A DNA stretch of 64,000 bases. Origin: Arachis hypogaea. Its lineage: Eukaryota; Streptophyta; Magnoliopsida; Fabales; Fabaceae. Of the stretch, positions 13,384 to 24,790 are shown piece after piece. The notes under the pieces are model-generated. The model made no database searches, was not told the DNA's origin, and worked only from the letters and a program-made list of their open reading frames with translations. Made by a program: the position numbers and the translations under genes. Position 1 is the first letter of the stretch. Each line of letters opens with the position of its first letter. Where the stretch lies: contig NC_092054.1 in the NCBI RefSeq assembly GCF_003086295.3, forward strand, positions 18,611,878-18,675,877. The letters are read 5' to 3'.

Positions 13384-14100
13384 GCTTGAAGAACGTCCAA
13401 CTTAAGGACGTAAAAGCAAAGTGCTAGGTGGGAGACAACCCACCATGGTATGGTCGTTTCGTTTCAGTCTTAGTTTTATTTTAGTTTATTCCCCTTTATT
13501 TTTCTTAGTGACTCTTCTCATAATCTCTGCATATAGTCTGCATTTGCATTTGCATTCTGCATAAAAAAAAAAAGGGAAGCACGTGACGCGCGAGCGTGTG
13601 CATTTGAAACAAGAAGAAAAGAAGCAGAGTTACCGGGAGCGTGGCTGGAGGCGTGCCTTAGGCACAAACACGCCCATGCGAACGCATTCCTGACGCGTTC
13701 GCACAGCTTGAAAAACCAGCCTCCCACGCGTACGCGTGACCCTGCGAAATCGACGTAAAGAGGTGTATGGCAGAGAGTTATGATGGAGTGGGGCTGGAAT
13801 GGTGCTGGAAGCACAAGCCCTACCACGCGAACGCGTGCCCCACGCGTCCGCATCAATTTTCAAAAAGAAGCCATTCATGCGTGTGCGTCACCCACGCGCA
13901 CGCGTCACCCTGAATTTTGGCAATATGCGTATAAAACAGAGAGTTGTGCGTACGCGAGGCTGCACTCGCGCCAATGGCACAAATCAGGTCACGCGCACGT
14001 GTCACCCACGCGTCCGCGTCACCTGAAAAATATAGCCAACCACGCGAACGCGTGCCCCACGCGAACGCGTCGCATGCGACGCACAGTTCAACTATACCTG
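13384..14100. repeat. Athila post-pol region with CG-rich ACGCGNNCGCGT motifs
   Basis: After pol, a GGTGGGAGACAACCCACC stretch (about 13427-13444) leads into about 500 bp dense in CpG. Near-palindromic ACGCG-two bases-CGCGT units occur around 13729, 13822, 13839, 13890, 14005, 14041 and 14058. The same motif type appears in this element's LTRs (about 6594-6660 and 30290-30365). Open frames crossing it exist on both strands but look like a consequence of GC content, not genes. Confidence 0.7.
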
Positions 14101-14680
14101 CGCCAGAATTCCTATCTTTTCTTCCCTAATCTTATTTCTTTCTTCCTCATTCTTATTTATTTCTCCTTCCTTCTTTCTTCTTTATTCCTTCTCACTTTTT
14201 ACTCTCCCCCTCATTCTCTTTCATATTTATTATCAAGGTTCTTTTCTTTTCTTCTTCCCCTTTTTACTTTTCCATTATTATTATTTTTACTTATGTTTTC
14301 TTCTTCTTTTTTTTCTTTTTACTTTTACTATCTATGTTTTCTTTTTCTTTCTTTTTCTTTTGCATACTTTTAATTGGTGTTAGAAATTTATTTGGGTGAT
14401 TGTTTTCTTCTATATTTTAATTGTGAATTATTAAGGAGTTGTTTGATAATTATTAATTATCTTAGGGTTGCTTGCATGTTCAAATTCAACACTTTCAATA
14501 ACATATTTATCATGCATACTAAGTGTTTGTGAAAAAACTCGTATGGCATTATGCATATTTAAATATTCTATTCTTCTACTCTAATGTCTGTTTTTCACAA
14601 AACCCCTTTTTATATATTATTCATTGAATATGATTGTCAATACAAACAAGTTGTTAGTTTGAAACACTTGATAATCAAAT
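14101..14680. other. Athila 3' untranslated sequence with pyrimidine-rich tract
   Basis: 14101-14370 is almost entirely C and T on the plus strand, then ordinary AT-rich sequence up to the hAT-like insertion. No coding signal. It belongs to the Athila internal region by position. Confidence 0.65.
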
Positions 14681-16375
14681 GGTGAGTTTTAGGAAGTGCC
14701 TGTCACAATGAGGCACAACATTAGCCTGTCCTCTCTGACAAAGGTTGCTGCTTTATTAGTGGGTCTTCTTTAAAATTTTATTTTGACCCTATCTAATGTT
14801 AAATATGATATTGTAGTGTTTCAAGTGAGATAAATTTCATTTCTTCCCCTTTTTTGTGTTGATGGGCCCATTCATTCCATGCATTGCTTTTGAAGTTGAG
14901 AACAAACAAACCAAAAAGATAAGGATGATAAAAGGTCTACACAACTAATTAAGTGACGGGCCAAAATATTGCTTGAATGCTGGTTAAGTTATAAATAAAA
15001 CAAACATTGAGACTTAGACTAAAATACCCACACCCATGAAAGGATGAATACCATCGTTCGTTGGATCCGAGTCAATCATCGCCGTTGCTCCCTGCTCTTC
15101 GGAGAGATATAGATGGTTGTTCCGGCCTCGCTCGGCTTGCACCACCGCCGCCGCTCACTCGGCTTGCACCCCTATTCGCTGCGCTGCGTTGCGCGTCTTC
15201 GATTCCTACAACTTCAGAGGAAAACGCATCTGTCATTGCTAGCGCGGAGGAAGGCCATGGTTTTGTTGATGAATCGAAAACCTCTACCCAGTAGCCAAAC
15301 TTCACTCTCGGAGATCTACCTCGCTGCCGGAGGAGCACGGTGAACCAGAGCGGGAAGCTAGTACAATCAATTTTTTGGTATACAACAACGGCAAAGTTCA
15401 TTCACAAAAATTGTCCTTCAAAAAATAACAGGCCCACGACATATTTAGATCTACAAGCCTAGATATTAATCATAAAAAAAATATCCCGATAATAAGACTT
15501 TTCATTTTGTGAAATAATAATTTGAAAAAAAATTGTAAATTAATCATTCAATTACAAACATAAGTAAATTATAATTAGGTTAATAGTCATAATTAAATTG
15601 TTAAAATTAAAATTTATTTTTTTATATTCATTTAAATAAAAAATCCTCATAAAAAGTACATACAAGTAATTAAATGATATAAAATCACTAAAATAGAATG
15701 TAAAAATGTCTTTGTCCGTCCAAATTACTATATTATATTAGGTGTTATAGGCTTATAGCTTTATTCTAAAATGCATATTTCTCTAGTTATTCATTAAAAA
15801 TTTGAAAAAAATATGTTTGTAAATTGGTATTAGTTATTTAGTTTTACTTTATGATTATGATATTATGATTCTGCTAATAATTTTTTTTTGTGAAAGTCAT
15901 TCTAACTTAATAAGACGATTTAAAAATTTCGCACTTAGATAATCCTTTATAATAATAATAGAAATGCATCTTATTTTTATTTTCAATTTTGAGGGCCTGA
16001 AATAACAGTTTTTTTTTTTTTGTCTAGAACCATTGTTTATAATGGTTGGTCTTTTTTTAAGTAACAATAACGATGTGGTCCTTATTTTCTGAAGCTTACA
16101 TCAAAAGCCCAAATTTCATTCCTCCAAAAACCTATCCCATGAAAAACAAATTTTAGCATATATAATTTGGATAATTATGAATTGTCCCCAAACATGGGTA
16201 ACAGTAACAATTTCACTAGAAACGCAGACTCTCCTTTGACAGTGAACTCTTACGTCACTTATTCACAGGTGTGAATAAAGTGAGCCATGTGTTACACTCT
16301 CCACGTGACAGCAAGCCCAAAAGGACGAGGCTAATGCTGTGCCTCATTAGTCGAGGCTCAGGCTAAAACTCACAG
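14681..16375. mobile_element. Non-autonomous hAT-like DNA transposon inside Athila
   Basis: The 8-bp direct repeat AATCAAAT flanks the segment (14673-14680 and 16376-16383). Its ends are inverted repeats of about 60 bp: the left end (TGAGTTTTAG...GAGGCACAACATTAGCCT) matches the reverse complement of the right end (GGCTAATGCTGTGCCTCATT...CTAAAACTCA). An 8-bp duplication points to hAT. No transposase is encoded. The interior is AT-rich except for a GC-rich block (15050-15350) that may be captured or promoter-like sequence. Confidence 0.8.
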
Positions 16376-16600
16376 AATCAAATTTGGGTAATTAATGCTT
16401 GATCTATGCTACTCATGCCTTTGCCAACATGCCAATAAACATCTTGCATCTACTTGCCATAACATGCACTTGCTATATTTTCATTGATGAACTTCTCACA
16501 TGTAGTCGCGACCATGTGTTAACGACATCCTTCTTTACCGTGCATTGATTATCACTTGTACCATCCTCTTCCTTGCTCTAACCCTTAGCTTTAAAAGTTA

Positions 16601-16620
16601 CTTTCTTTTTCCCTTTTCAG
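16601..16620 (+). promoter_or_regulatory. Candidate splice acceptor before the Athila 3' ORF
   Basis: A run of pyrimidines ends in CAG at 16618-16620, one base before ATG 16622. This is a textbook plant 3' splice site in the place expected if the downstream ORF is expressed from a spliced RNA, as proposed for env-like genes of Athila4/Calypso. The donor is not identified. Confidence 0.5.
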
Positions 16621-16621
16621 G

Positions 16622-17887
16622 ATGGCCACCAAGAAAGGTAAAGAGAAAGCTACTCCCAAACCACCGGTAAGGAAAGGAACAAAAAGAACACTAACTCCGG
16701 AGCCATCTTCAACAGCAGTAAAACCCTCAACAAAGAGAATCAAGAGGATCACCAAGGTCGATGAAAAAGAGAAAGCCTTTCTAGCAAGGGACACTGCGCG
16801 GTTCACTAACTGCTACTATGAACAGATGTTCCCCATCCTGGCTGACTGAAACTATAATAATGAGTACCTTCTCATCCTCCCGACCAAAATTGTTGACTTT
16901 ATTGAGCCAAGAATTGAACGAAGACAATGGGGATTCCTACGGAGACAGCCACGGTAGGTCAATCTCTCATGGGTAGTTGAGTTCTACTCAAACTTTCACA
17001 TGCCATCCCTGCAGTCTGTCTATGTCTGTCAGAAGTAAGTTCCCATAACTGAAGAGGCCATTCAGCGAGCTTTAGATCTTCCCCCTGCTCCAGAAGGATT
17101 GGACGCATTTCAAAAAGCCTCTTTTAAGCGCCAGACATACCAATTTGACTGGGACGCCGTTCTCAGAGTTATAGCACAACCTGGCAGCAAATAGATCTAT
17201 GGATACCATCGATCCCGACCTAAGAGCATATTGGCTTCAGCACTCACCTTGGAGGCTCGAGTATGGGCACAGATCATGTCACATTACGTCTTCCCGAGCA
17301 CTCACGAGTCCTCCTTCACTGCAGATATGGCTGTTTTACTCTGGTGTATCCTTACAGACCAGGCTCTCAATTTACCAAGACACATCCGGAATGCTATGGG
17401 ACACATACAGATTGCGGGCAACCTACCTTTTCCCACCTTGGTTTCAGATCTAGTCTCAGTAGCCGGAGTCTCCTATAGAGCTGGGGACACCAAGGCCATG
17501 CTTCCATGGGATGATCAGTACATCCCTAACGGAAAGTATATCAGACCTCCAGCAGCCACTATCAACCGGAGAACAGAACTAGCAGAAGATATCCCTTCTC
17601 CTACCACATCACAAGCACCTTCAACAAACCAACTGCTCCATCAGATACTTGAAAAATTGGACCGGCTTGACCGGCAAGGAAAGCGAAGAGAGCGCCGTAA
17701 CAAGCGCAGATTTATATACCTCAATGAGCTACTTGTTGGTAACCACCCACCTGAAGAAGACCCAGACACCCCGGACTCCACTTCATTTACCAGCATAGGG
17801 AGCCATGACGGTCCCGATTGTGGAGATGCTACTACCAGCCCCCCTTTGTTCCTGACTGATGGCACCGAAGACGGTGCCAAACTTTAA
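16622..17887 (+). pseudogene. Athila extra 3' ORF (env-position, plant transposon-protein type)
   Basis: A single frame runs from ATG 16622 to TAA 17885-17887. It starts with a very basic Lys/Arg/Pro N-terminus (residues 1-45), followed by a conserved-looking globular part (about residues 55-300) and a charged C-terminal tail (RRERRNKRRF region, then acidic). Stops interrupt it at TGA 16847-16849, TAG near 16957, TAA near 17035 and TAG near 17192. The globular part resembles the putative plant transposon protein domain often found in legume Athila copies. I see no signal peptide and no clear transmembrane helix, so calling it an envelope protein rests on position only. Confidence 0.72.
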
Positions 17888-17898
17888 GTGTGGGGAAG
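17883..17898 (+). other. Internal polypurine-tract-like sequence
   Basis: TTAAGTGTGGGGAAGT directly overlaps the end of the extra ORF. It is nearly identical to the true polypurine tract TTAAGTGTGGGGAGGT at 29917-29932, and could be a second plus-strand priming site or a duplicated relic. Confidence 0.5.
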
Positions 17899-18497
17899 TC
17901 GGTCAGTACCTGACTTTCGGAGGTAATTTCTCTTTCTTAACACCAATAAATTAGTAATTTTTCTTTTATTAGGATAGGATAGATAGCATAGTAATAGGTA
18001 ATTGCATGCATGTTCTAATTGGTTGAAAAAATATGTTTCTTTTCAAGACTTTATTTTGAAAATTTTTCACTAATTTAAATAAGAATTTTTTGTGATAAAC
18101 TTGTTTGAAGATTGTATTTGGAACATGGTTTAAATCCAGAACACACAACCCGTGAGATTTGAGCTTAATTACATGGTTACACTATTTAACCATAATATTT
18201 TATTCTTGTGTGTTTGCTTCTCTATGACTGTAATCTGTATTTTGTTCCATCCTATATGTCCAATGTTTAATGTGTTATATGCATGCATATGATTGAGGCC
18301 ATTATTTTATTAGCTCACTTATCCCAAATAGCCTACCCTTTTACATCACCTTTATTAGCCACTTTGAGCCTTTTAATCCCATTTGTTCTATATTTTACCA
18401 CATCACTAGCCTTAAGCGGAAAAATAAGTTAACTACCCCAAATTGAATCTTTGGTTAGCTTAAGATAGAAATTGTGTGTCAATTAAGTGTGGAAAAC
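17899..18497. other. Athila 3' non-coding region, left part
   Basis: AT-rich sequence without open frames. It is continuous with 29085-29916 once the Tat insertion is removed. Its last five bases, AAAAC (18493-18497), are the Tat target-site duplication. Confidence 0.75.
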
Positions 18498-19039
18498 TGT
18501 TCATACCCTGGGTCGAGCTATCCAACCTGGGATGATTGGAGATAAAGCGACCGACCTCTTCAGGTCAGACTATCCGACCTCTTCTCAGAGAGCTCGGCGA
18601 AATCAACAAGAGAGCCCAGAAAAAGGCCCAAATAGAGGAACACGACCCAAATCCTAAGGCGGCCTAAGCCTATAGAGATAAGGGCGGTTCCAATGAAGAT
18701 ACGCTGACCTCAACTCTAAAGATAAAGATAAGATGAGATAACTAACTTATCTTATCCAACAAAGGTCACATCTCAACACTATAAATACACTGGAGCACCC
18801 AGGTATAACTCATATTCTGATTCTACTAAAAACCTGTTTAATACCCATGCTAACTTAAGCATCGGAGTCTCTTGCAGGTACCCCCCACCCTTCGGTGGCA
18901 AAGGATCAGCAGCACAACCAGTCCAATAAGTTGGACGCACCAGCTCTGGTCGCCATTCACCAACCGGACACTTCGGTTCCGACCAGCACAAAAGGTCTCG
19001 ACCGAGATCGACCTACAATTTCAGGTAACCCACGGAACA
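18498..19039 (+). repeat. Tat 5' LTR
   Basis: 542 bp, paired with 28539-29079. It contains many GACCT/AGGTC-type short motifs near 18555-18600 and a TATA box at 18780-18787. Confidence 0.96.
18780..18787 (+). promoter_or_regulatory. TATA box of the Tat LTR promoter
   Basis: TATAAATA lies about 260 bp from the LTR end and is conserved in the other LTR near 28821. Transcription would start about 30 bp further on, near 18815. Confidence 0.7.
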
Positions 19040-19040
19040 T

Positions 19041-19058
19041 TGGCGCCGTTGCCGGGGA
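19041..19058 (+). promoter_or_regulatory. Tat primer-binding site (tRNA-Asp)
   Basis: TGGCGCCGTTGCCGGGGA begins two bases after the LTR and is identical to the Athila site at 7724-7741. Both elements would use the same tRNA-Asp primer. Confidence 0.94.
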
Positions 19059-19080
19059 ACCTGGAAGTCATCCCATCACC

Positions 19081-22000
19081 ATGGCGGACAACCATGACAA
19101 CGACAACGATTCAGGTCTGGAGGATCGAACACCGCACAAAAACACAAACATCGCGCTACAAGACACTCCGGAGACCAACCAAGACAAAGACTTACCAAAT
19201 TCAGGGGCCATAGAAGCACTCCTAGATCGCCTAAAACAACTGGAAAAAGAAACCCACCAACAACGGGAAATCGGAAGAGATCTACAAAAAGAGATGCGGC
19301 GACGTCGGGAGTTGGAAGAAAAACTGCAGCAATTGGAAGCCGATCTCAAATCCAAAGCCCCTCGTGCTAATCTCGAAGAAAATTCACACAAAGAGCAACA
19401 CCCCTTCACTAGGGAAATCATGAAAATCAAAATTCCAAAAGACTTCAAACTCCCGGATATGGCTCTATATGATGGCACCACGGATCCCAACCACCATCTC
19501 AGTAACTTCAGAAGCAGAATGTACCTCACTGACGCCCCAGATGCTATTCGCTGTAAAGCCTTCCCAACAACTCTCACAAAGACAGCTATTCGGTGGTTCG
19601 ACAACTTACCCCCAAAATCCATCTCAAGTTTCGACGACTTAGCCAAAAAATTCCTAGCCAGATTTTCCATTCAAAAGGATAAAGCTAAGCACGCCCCCAG
19701 TTTATTAGCAGTCAAACAAGGAGATCGGGAGAGCCTTCGCAACTACAGGGAAAGATTCAATAAAACATGCATGGACATACAAAGTTTACCCACGGAGGCC
19801 ACAATCATGGGACTCATCAACGGCCTACGAGAGGGACCTTTCAGCCAATCTATATCAAATAAGTACCCGACTACCCTCGACGAAGTACAGGAGCGAGCAG
19901 AAAAATACATCAATATGAAAGAAAACGCTCGGTTAGGAGAATCCTCGAAATCGGGAGCTTCCTACCGTGACAGAGACAATGAATCCAAAAGAAAAGACGA
20001 CAGACAAGGGGAGAAAATTAAGAAGTACCATAACTATACTCCTCTTAGGGCATCCTTGGTCGAAATATACAAAGAAGTCTGCCACACGGAAAAAGTTTCC
20101 CCAGCACGGCCACTCAAAGGCAAGAAGGGAGGAGGAAACCGAAAGGAGTATTGTGAATATCATCGGGTCCGGGGACACTCCACTAACGAATGCTTCGACT
20201 TGAAAAACATCATAGAAAAATTGGTGAGGGAAGGAAAACTAGATCGATTCCTGGCCACCCGAGATGACGAGCAAAGAAAGAGACGAAGGGATGATGACAC
20301 TGAACGAGCGGAACGATCACCTCGGACGCCAGAAAGACATGTCCACATGATACACGGCGGCTTTACAGCAGGAGGGATCTACAAATCCTCTCGTAAGAGA
20401 TACCTCAAAGAAGTATACCATGTCGAAGGAGAGGAAGGAACACTCAACATCCCAACGATGACATTCACTAAGGAGGACGCAACCGGCATCATTACAGGAC
20501 ACGACGATCTAATGGTCATCACTATCATATTGGCAAACGCCAACCTACATCGGACGCTAATAGATCAAGGGAGTTCTGCCGACATCTTATTCAAAACAGC
20601 CTTTGATAAACTCGGCTTAGAAGAAAAAGAACTTAAAGCATATCCAAACAGTTTGTTCGGGCTAGGAGACACTCCGGTTCGACCACTAGGATACATACCA
20701 ATGCATACAACCTTTGGAAATGGAAACCAATCCAGGACCCTCAAAATAGACTACATTGTAGTCGACGTAAGCTCAGCCTACAACGCTCTCATAGGCCGGA
20801 CCACGCTCAACTAACTTGATGCAATAGTCTCGACCCCACACCTATGCATGAAATTCCCAACTCCAAAAGGGATAGCCACGATAAAAGCAGACCAAAGGAT
20901 GGCGCGTCGCTGTTACAACGAGAGCCTCAACCTCAGGGGCAAAGGAGAAGAGTTCTACACAATTGAGCTGGGCGGAGTTCAACGACGAGAGGAGTTTCGC
21001 CCCCAACCAGAGGGCGAGATAGAAAAAATTCAGATCGGGGACACCTCGGAAAAAACAACTAATATCGGCACAATCCTCAAAGGAGATTCAAAAGAACTGC
21101 TAATACAATTTTTGCGAGATAATACCGAACTTTTTGCATGGAAAGCCGCAGACATGCCAGGCATAGACCCTAAACTAATGTGTCACAAATTAGCAGTTTA
21201 TCCAGGATCTCGACCGGTCCAGCAGAGACGAAGAAAACTCGGGCCAGAGCGATCCCAAACTGTGGAAGAGCAAGTGCAGGCACTGCTGGAAGCCGGATTT
21301 ATAAGAGAAGTCAAATACCCACTATGGCTAGCCAACGTTGTTTTGGTGAAAAAATCAAATGGAAAGTGGCGAATGTGCACCGATTACACAGATCTCAACA
21401 AAGCTTGCCCAAAAGATCCATACCCACTCCTGAGTATTGACGCCCTGGTAGATGCTTCCTCTGGATATAAATATCTCTCGTTTATGGATGCGTATTCAGG
21501 ATACAACCAAATTCCCATGTACCCACCAGACCAGAAAAAGACCTCGTTTTTAACACCAAAGGCGAACTACTGCTACATCGTAATGCCTTTTGGCCTCAAG
21601 AACGCAGGAGCCACTTATCAAATATTGATGAATAAAGTCTTCTCGGATCACATCGGGAAAATCATGGAAGTTTATGTGGACGACATGCTAATTAAAACAA
21701 AAAGCAAACAGACACTGTTGACCGACCTAGCCCAGGTGTTCGACACCATCCGGAAGCATGATATGCGACTCAATCCAGCAAAATGCACCTTTGCGGTAGA
21801 AGCAGGCAAATTCTTAGGCTTCATGCTCACACAAAGAGGAATTAAAGCAAATCCAGATAAATGCCAGGCCATACTCAACATGAAAAGCCCAACCTGCGTA
21901 AAAGAAGTACAACAACTCAACGGGAGGTTGGCCGCCCTATCCCGATTCTTAGCAGGAGCCGCAATAAGATCTCACCCCTTCTATGCTACTTTAAGAAAGG

Positions 22001-24207
22001 GAAAACAGTTCGAGTGGACGACAGAATGCGAACAAGCGTCCCAAGACTTTAAGAAGTTCTTAGGATAGCCGCCTATCCTATCCCGACCTCAAGAAGGAGA
22101 ACCACTCATACTATATCTTGCAGTAGGAGACAAGGCAGTAGCGTCAGCACTGGTCCGAGAAAGCGAAAACGGGCAACAACCCGTCTACTTCGTTAGCAAA
22201 GCACTGCAGGGATCTGAGTTGAACTATCAGAAAATAGAAAAATTTGCTTACACTCTCGTTTTAACATCTCGGCGACTCCGCCCCTACTTCCAGGCCCACA
22301 CCATTAAAGTTCGAACTAATCAGCCCTTAAAGGGAATACTGCAGAAAACAGATTTAGCAGGCAAAATTCTACAATGGGCAGTCGAGCTGTCAGAATTCGA
22401 CCTCCAATATGAAGCTCGGACCGCCATCAAATCACAATACCTGGCCGATTTTATCGCCAAATTCACAGATGCCCTAGAAGCCCCCATAGAGTGGAATCTG
22501 TATGTGGGTGGTTCTTCAAATAAAACGGGAAGTGGCGCAGGAGTTATAATAGAAAGCAACCAGGGAACCCAAGTTGAGCTCTCCCTCAAATTCGGATTCC
22601 CGGCTTCAAATAACCAGGCGGAATACGAAGCATTGCTAGCCAGTCTAAAACTGGCTGAAGAGGTGGGAGCTCGAAAATTTAACATTTATAGTGATTCGCA
22701 AGTGGTCACATCACAGATAGCAGGGAGCTACCAAGCCAAAGATCCCACCATGAAAAGATATCTGGATAAGACCAAGCAACAGCTCGAACAAATCAGGGAA
22801 TACAAGATCTTCCACATACCCCGTGAGCAAAATGCTCGAGCTGACGCACTCTCAAAACTGGCCAGCACCAAACCAGGGGGCAACAATAGAAGCCTCATCC
22901 AGGAAATGCTACAGAACCCATCAATCTCAGAAACGAAAAAAGTCCTAACCATAACAGATCAGGACCAAGGATGGATGATCCCCATAATTAACTACCTCAA
23001 AACAGGAACGCTCCCCGCAGAAGAAAAGGAAGCAAAGAAGCTAAAAAGGGAGGCACAGTACTACACCATCATAAACAACATCCTGTACAAAAGAGGGATC
23101 TCGGTCCCATTACTAAAGTGCGTACCGACCTCCCACACTAGGGAAGTGTTAGAAGAGGTACACAGCAGTATTTACGGCAATCATCTCGGAGCACGGGCTC
23201 TTGCCAAAAAGATACTCCGGGCAGGGTTTTACTGGCCAATTTTACAGAAAGAATCTACAGAATTCGTAAAGACATGTCCTCCATGTCAGAAACATGCCAA
23301 TTTCTACATCGCCCCGCTAGAAGAACTCATCAGCGTGACTGCGCCTTGGCCTTTTGCGAAATGGGGACTCGACCTTCTCGGCCCCTTTTCCCAGGGATCA
23401 GGGCAAGTTAAATTCCTCATAGTAGGGGTAGACTACTTTACAAAGTGGATCGAAGCAGAACCATTAGCCAATGCCACTGCCCAAAGAAGCCAAAACTTCT
23501 TATACAGAAATATTGTCACAAGATTCGGGGTCCCGTACTCAATAACCACAGACAATGGCACTCAATTCACAGATGCGGGCTTCAGAAAATTAGTAGCCGA
23601 CTTGAATATAAAGCACCAGTACACCTTTGTCGAACACCCCCAAGCTAACGGACAGGCCGAAGCCGCCAACAAAGTCATATTGGCAGGGTTAAAATGGAGA
23701 TTACAGGATGCGAAGGAAGCCTGGGCAGAGGAACTCCCACAAGTCCTATGGACATATCGAACGACGCCACATTTCACCACAAAGGAATCCCCATTCCGGT
23801 TAACATACGGAACGGAGGCAATGATTCCAGTAGAAATTAAGGAAGGATCGCATAGGGCAGTCCATTATAATGAGGGAGCAAACTCCCAACTCCAGAGGGA
23901 AGAACTCGACCTACTACCTGAGGTTCAGGAAAGAGCTCGGATCAGAGAAGAAGCGCTAAAACGCCGAATGGCTTCTAGATATAACCAAAGGGTAGTACCA
24001 AGAAGTTTCGCTGAAAACGACCTCATATTAATCCGAAACGACATCGGAACAACTCGACCCGGAGAGGGAAAGCTGACAGCCAATTGGAAAGGACCATACC
24101 GAGTCATAGAAGTACTCGGGAAGGGCTACTACAGAGTGTCCAAACTCGACGGACGGGAGCTTCCAAGGTCATGGTACGCCTGCAACCTAAGAAGGTACTA
24201 CAGTTAG
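19081..24207 (+). pseudogene. Tat gag-pol polyprotein, two in-frame stops
   Basis: One frame from ATG 19081; the open frame starts upstream in the LTR, but this ATG follows the PBS. Gag: coiled-coil N-terminus (19200-19370), retrotransposon gag domain (19430-19930), CEYH...GHSTNEC knuckle (20150-20192). Protease: IDQGSSADILF (about 20560-20592). RT: 21150-21900, YVDD at 21673-21684. RNase H: about 22075-22460. Second (archaeal-type) RNase H: about 22490-22860. Integrase: zinc-binding H/H/CPPCQ (23159-23290) and core with Asp in GLDLLGP, Asp in TDNGTQF, Glu in GQAEAANK. Stops: TAA 20812-20814 after protease, TAG 22066-22068 before RNase H. The second RNase H reads YVGGSS where the family has YVDGSS. 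Confidence 0.94.
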
Positions 24208-24790
24208 AAAAGGTAAAGGATCTCACCAGTGGATGCGCTCTTTTTCCTGAAAAGATTTTTTAATGAGGCACCAGGTTGAGACATAGATCATACCCAACTT
24301 AAGAGGATGAGAAAATTCCCACATGTATATATTCGCATTTTCTTTGAATAAAATTTATCTAGGTATTCTACAAAGATTTCAAGACGCATTAATCTTAAGT
24401 ATTCATCGTCCGATTATAAAGCTACAGGTCGGCAGAAAGTGAAAAACAATTTCACTGCACGACCACGATAAAGATGAGTCGTCCGATAAAGGTGAAAACG
24501 CGATTCACCTAAAGGACGAGCTAGAGATGCCAACCACTTTCTACAAATCGGCAAAGATGAACACAGAATAATGTAAGAAGTTATAGAAAGCAATCTAAAA
24601 AAGAACCTGACGAGGTCTTACGGATAGCTAATAAAATAACTTAAAGACTGGCCGGCGTTCAGAAGTCGGACCAAGTCAACCCAAGTTACAAGTAAACCCT
24701 GGAAAGAGGTCTGGCCAACCCTATTAAAGAGGATTACTTTAACTTTGAAGGGCTCGACCTAACAAAGTCAGCCCAAGATGAAATGGTTAT
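24208..24790. other. Tat post-pol non-coding sequence
   Basis: No open frame. It leads into the tandem array and shares short words with it (GGATTAC, TCGACCTAAC-type motifs). Confidence 0.7.

Noticed and set aside
13518..14373. Overlapping open frames of up to 197 codons on both strands in the CG-rich Athila region
   Set aside because: Arg/Ala/Thr-rich translations in several frames at once are what high CpG and pyrimidine content produce. No domain, no consistent start.
15061..15401. Short GC-rich frames on both strands in the hAT-like element
   Set aside because: No recognisable protein. Kept as a possible captured fragment, not as a gene.
16622..17887. Calling the Athila 3' ORF a retroviral envelope
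   Set aside because: No visible signal peptide, membrane span or cleavage site. Position alone is not enough.
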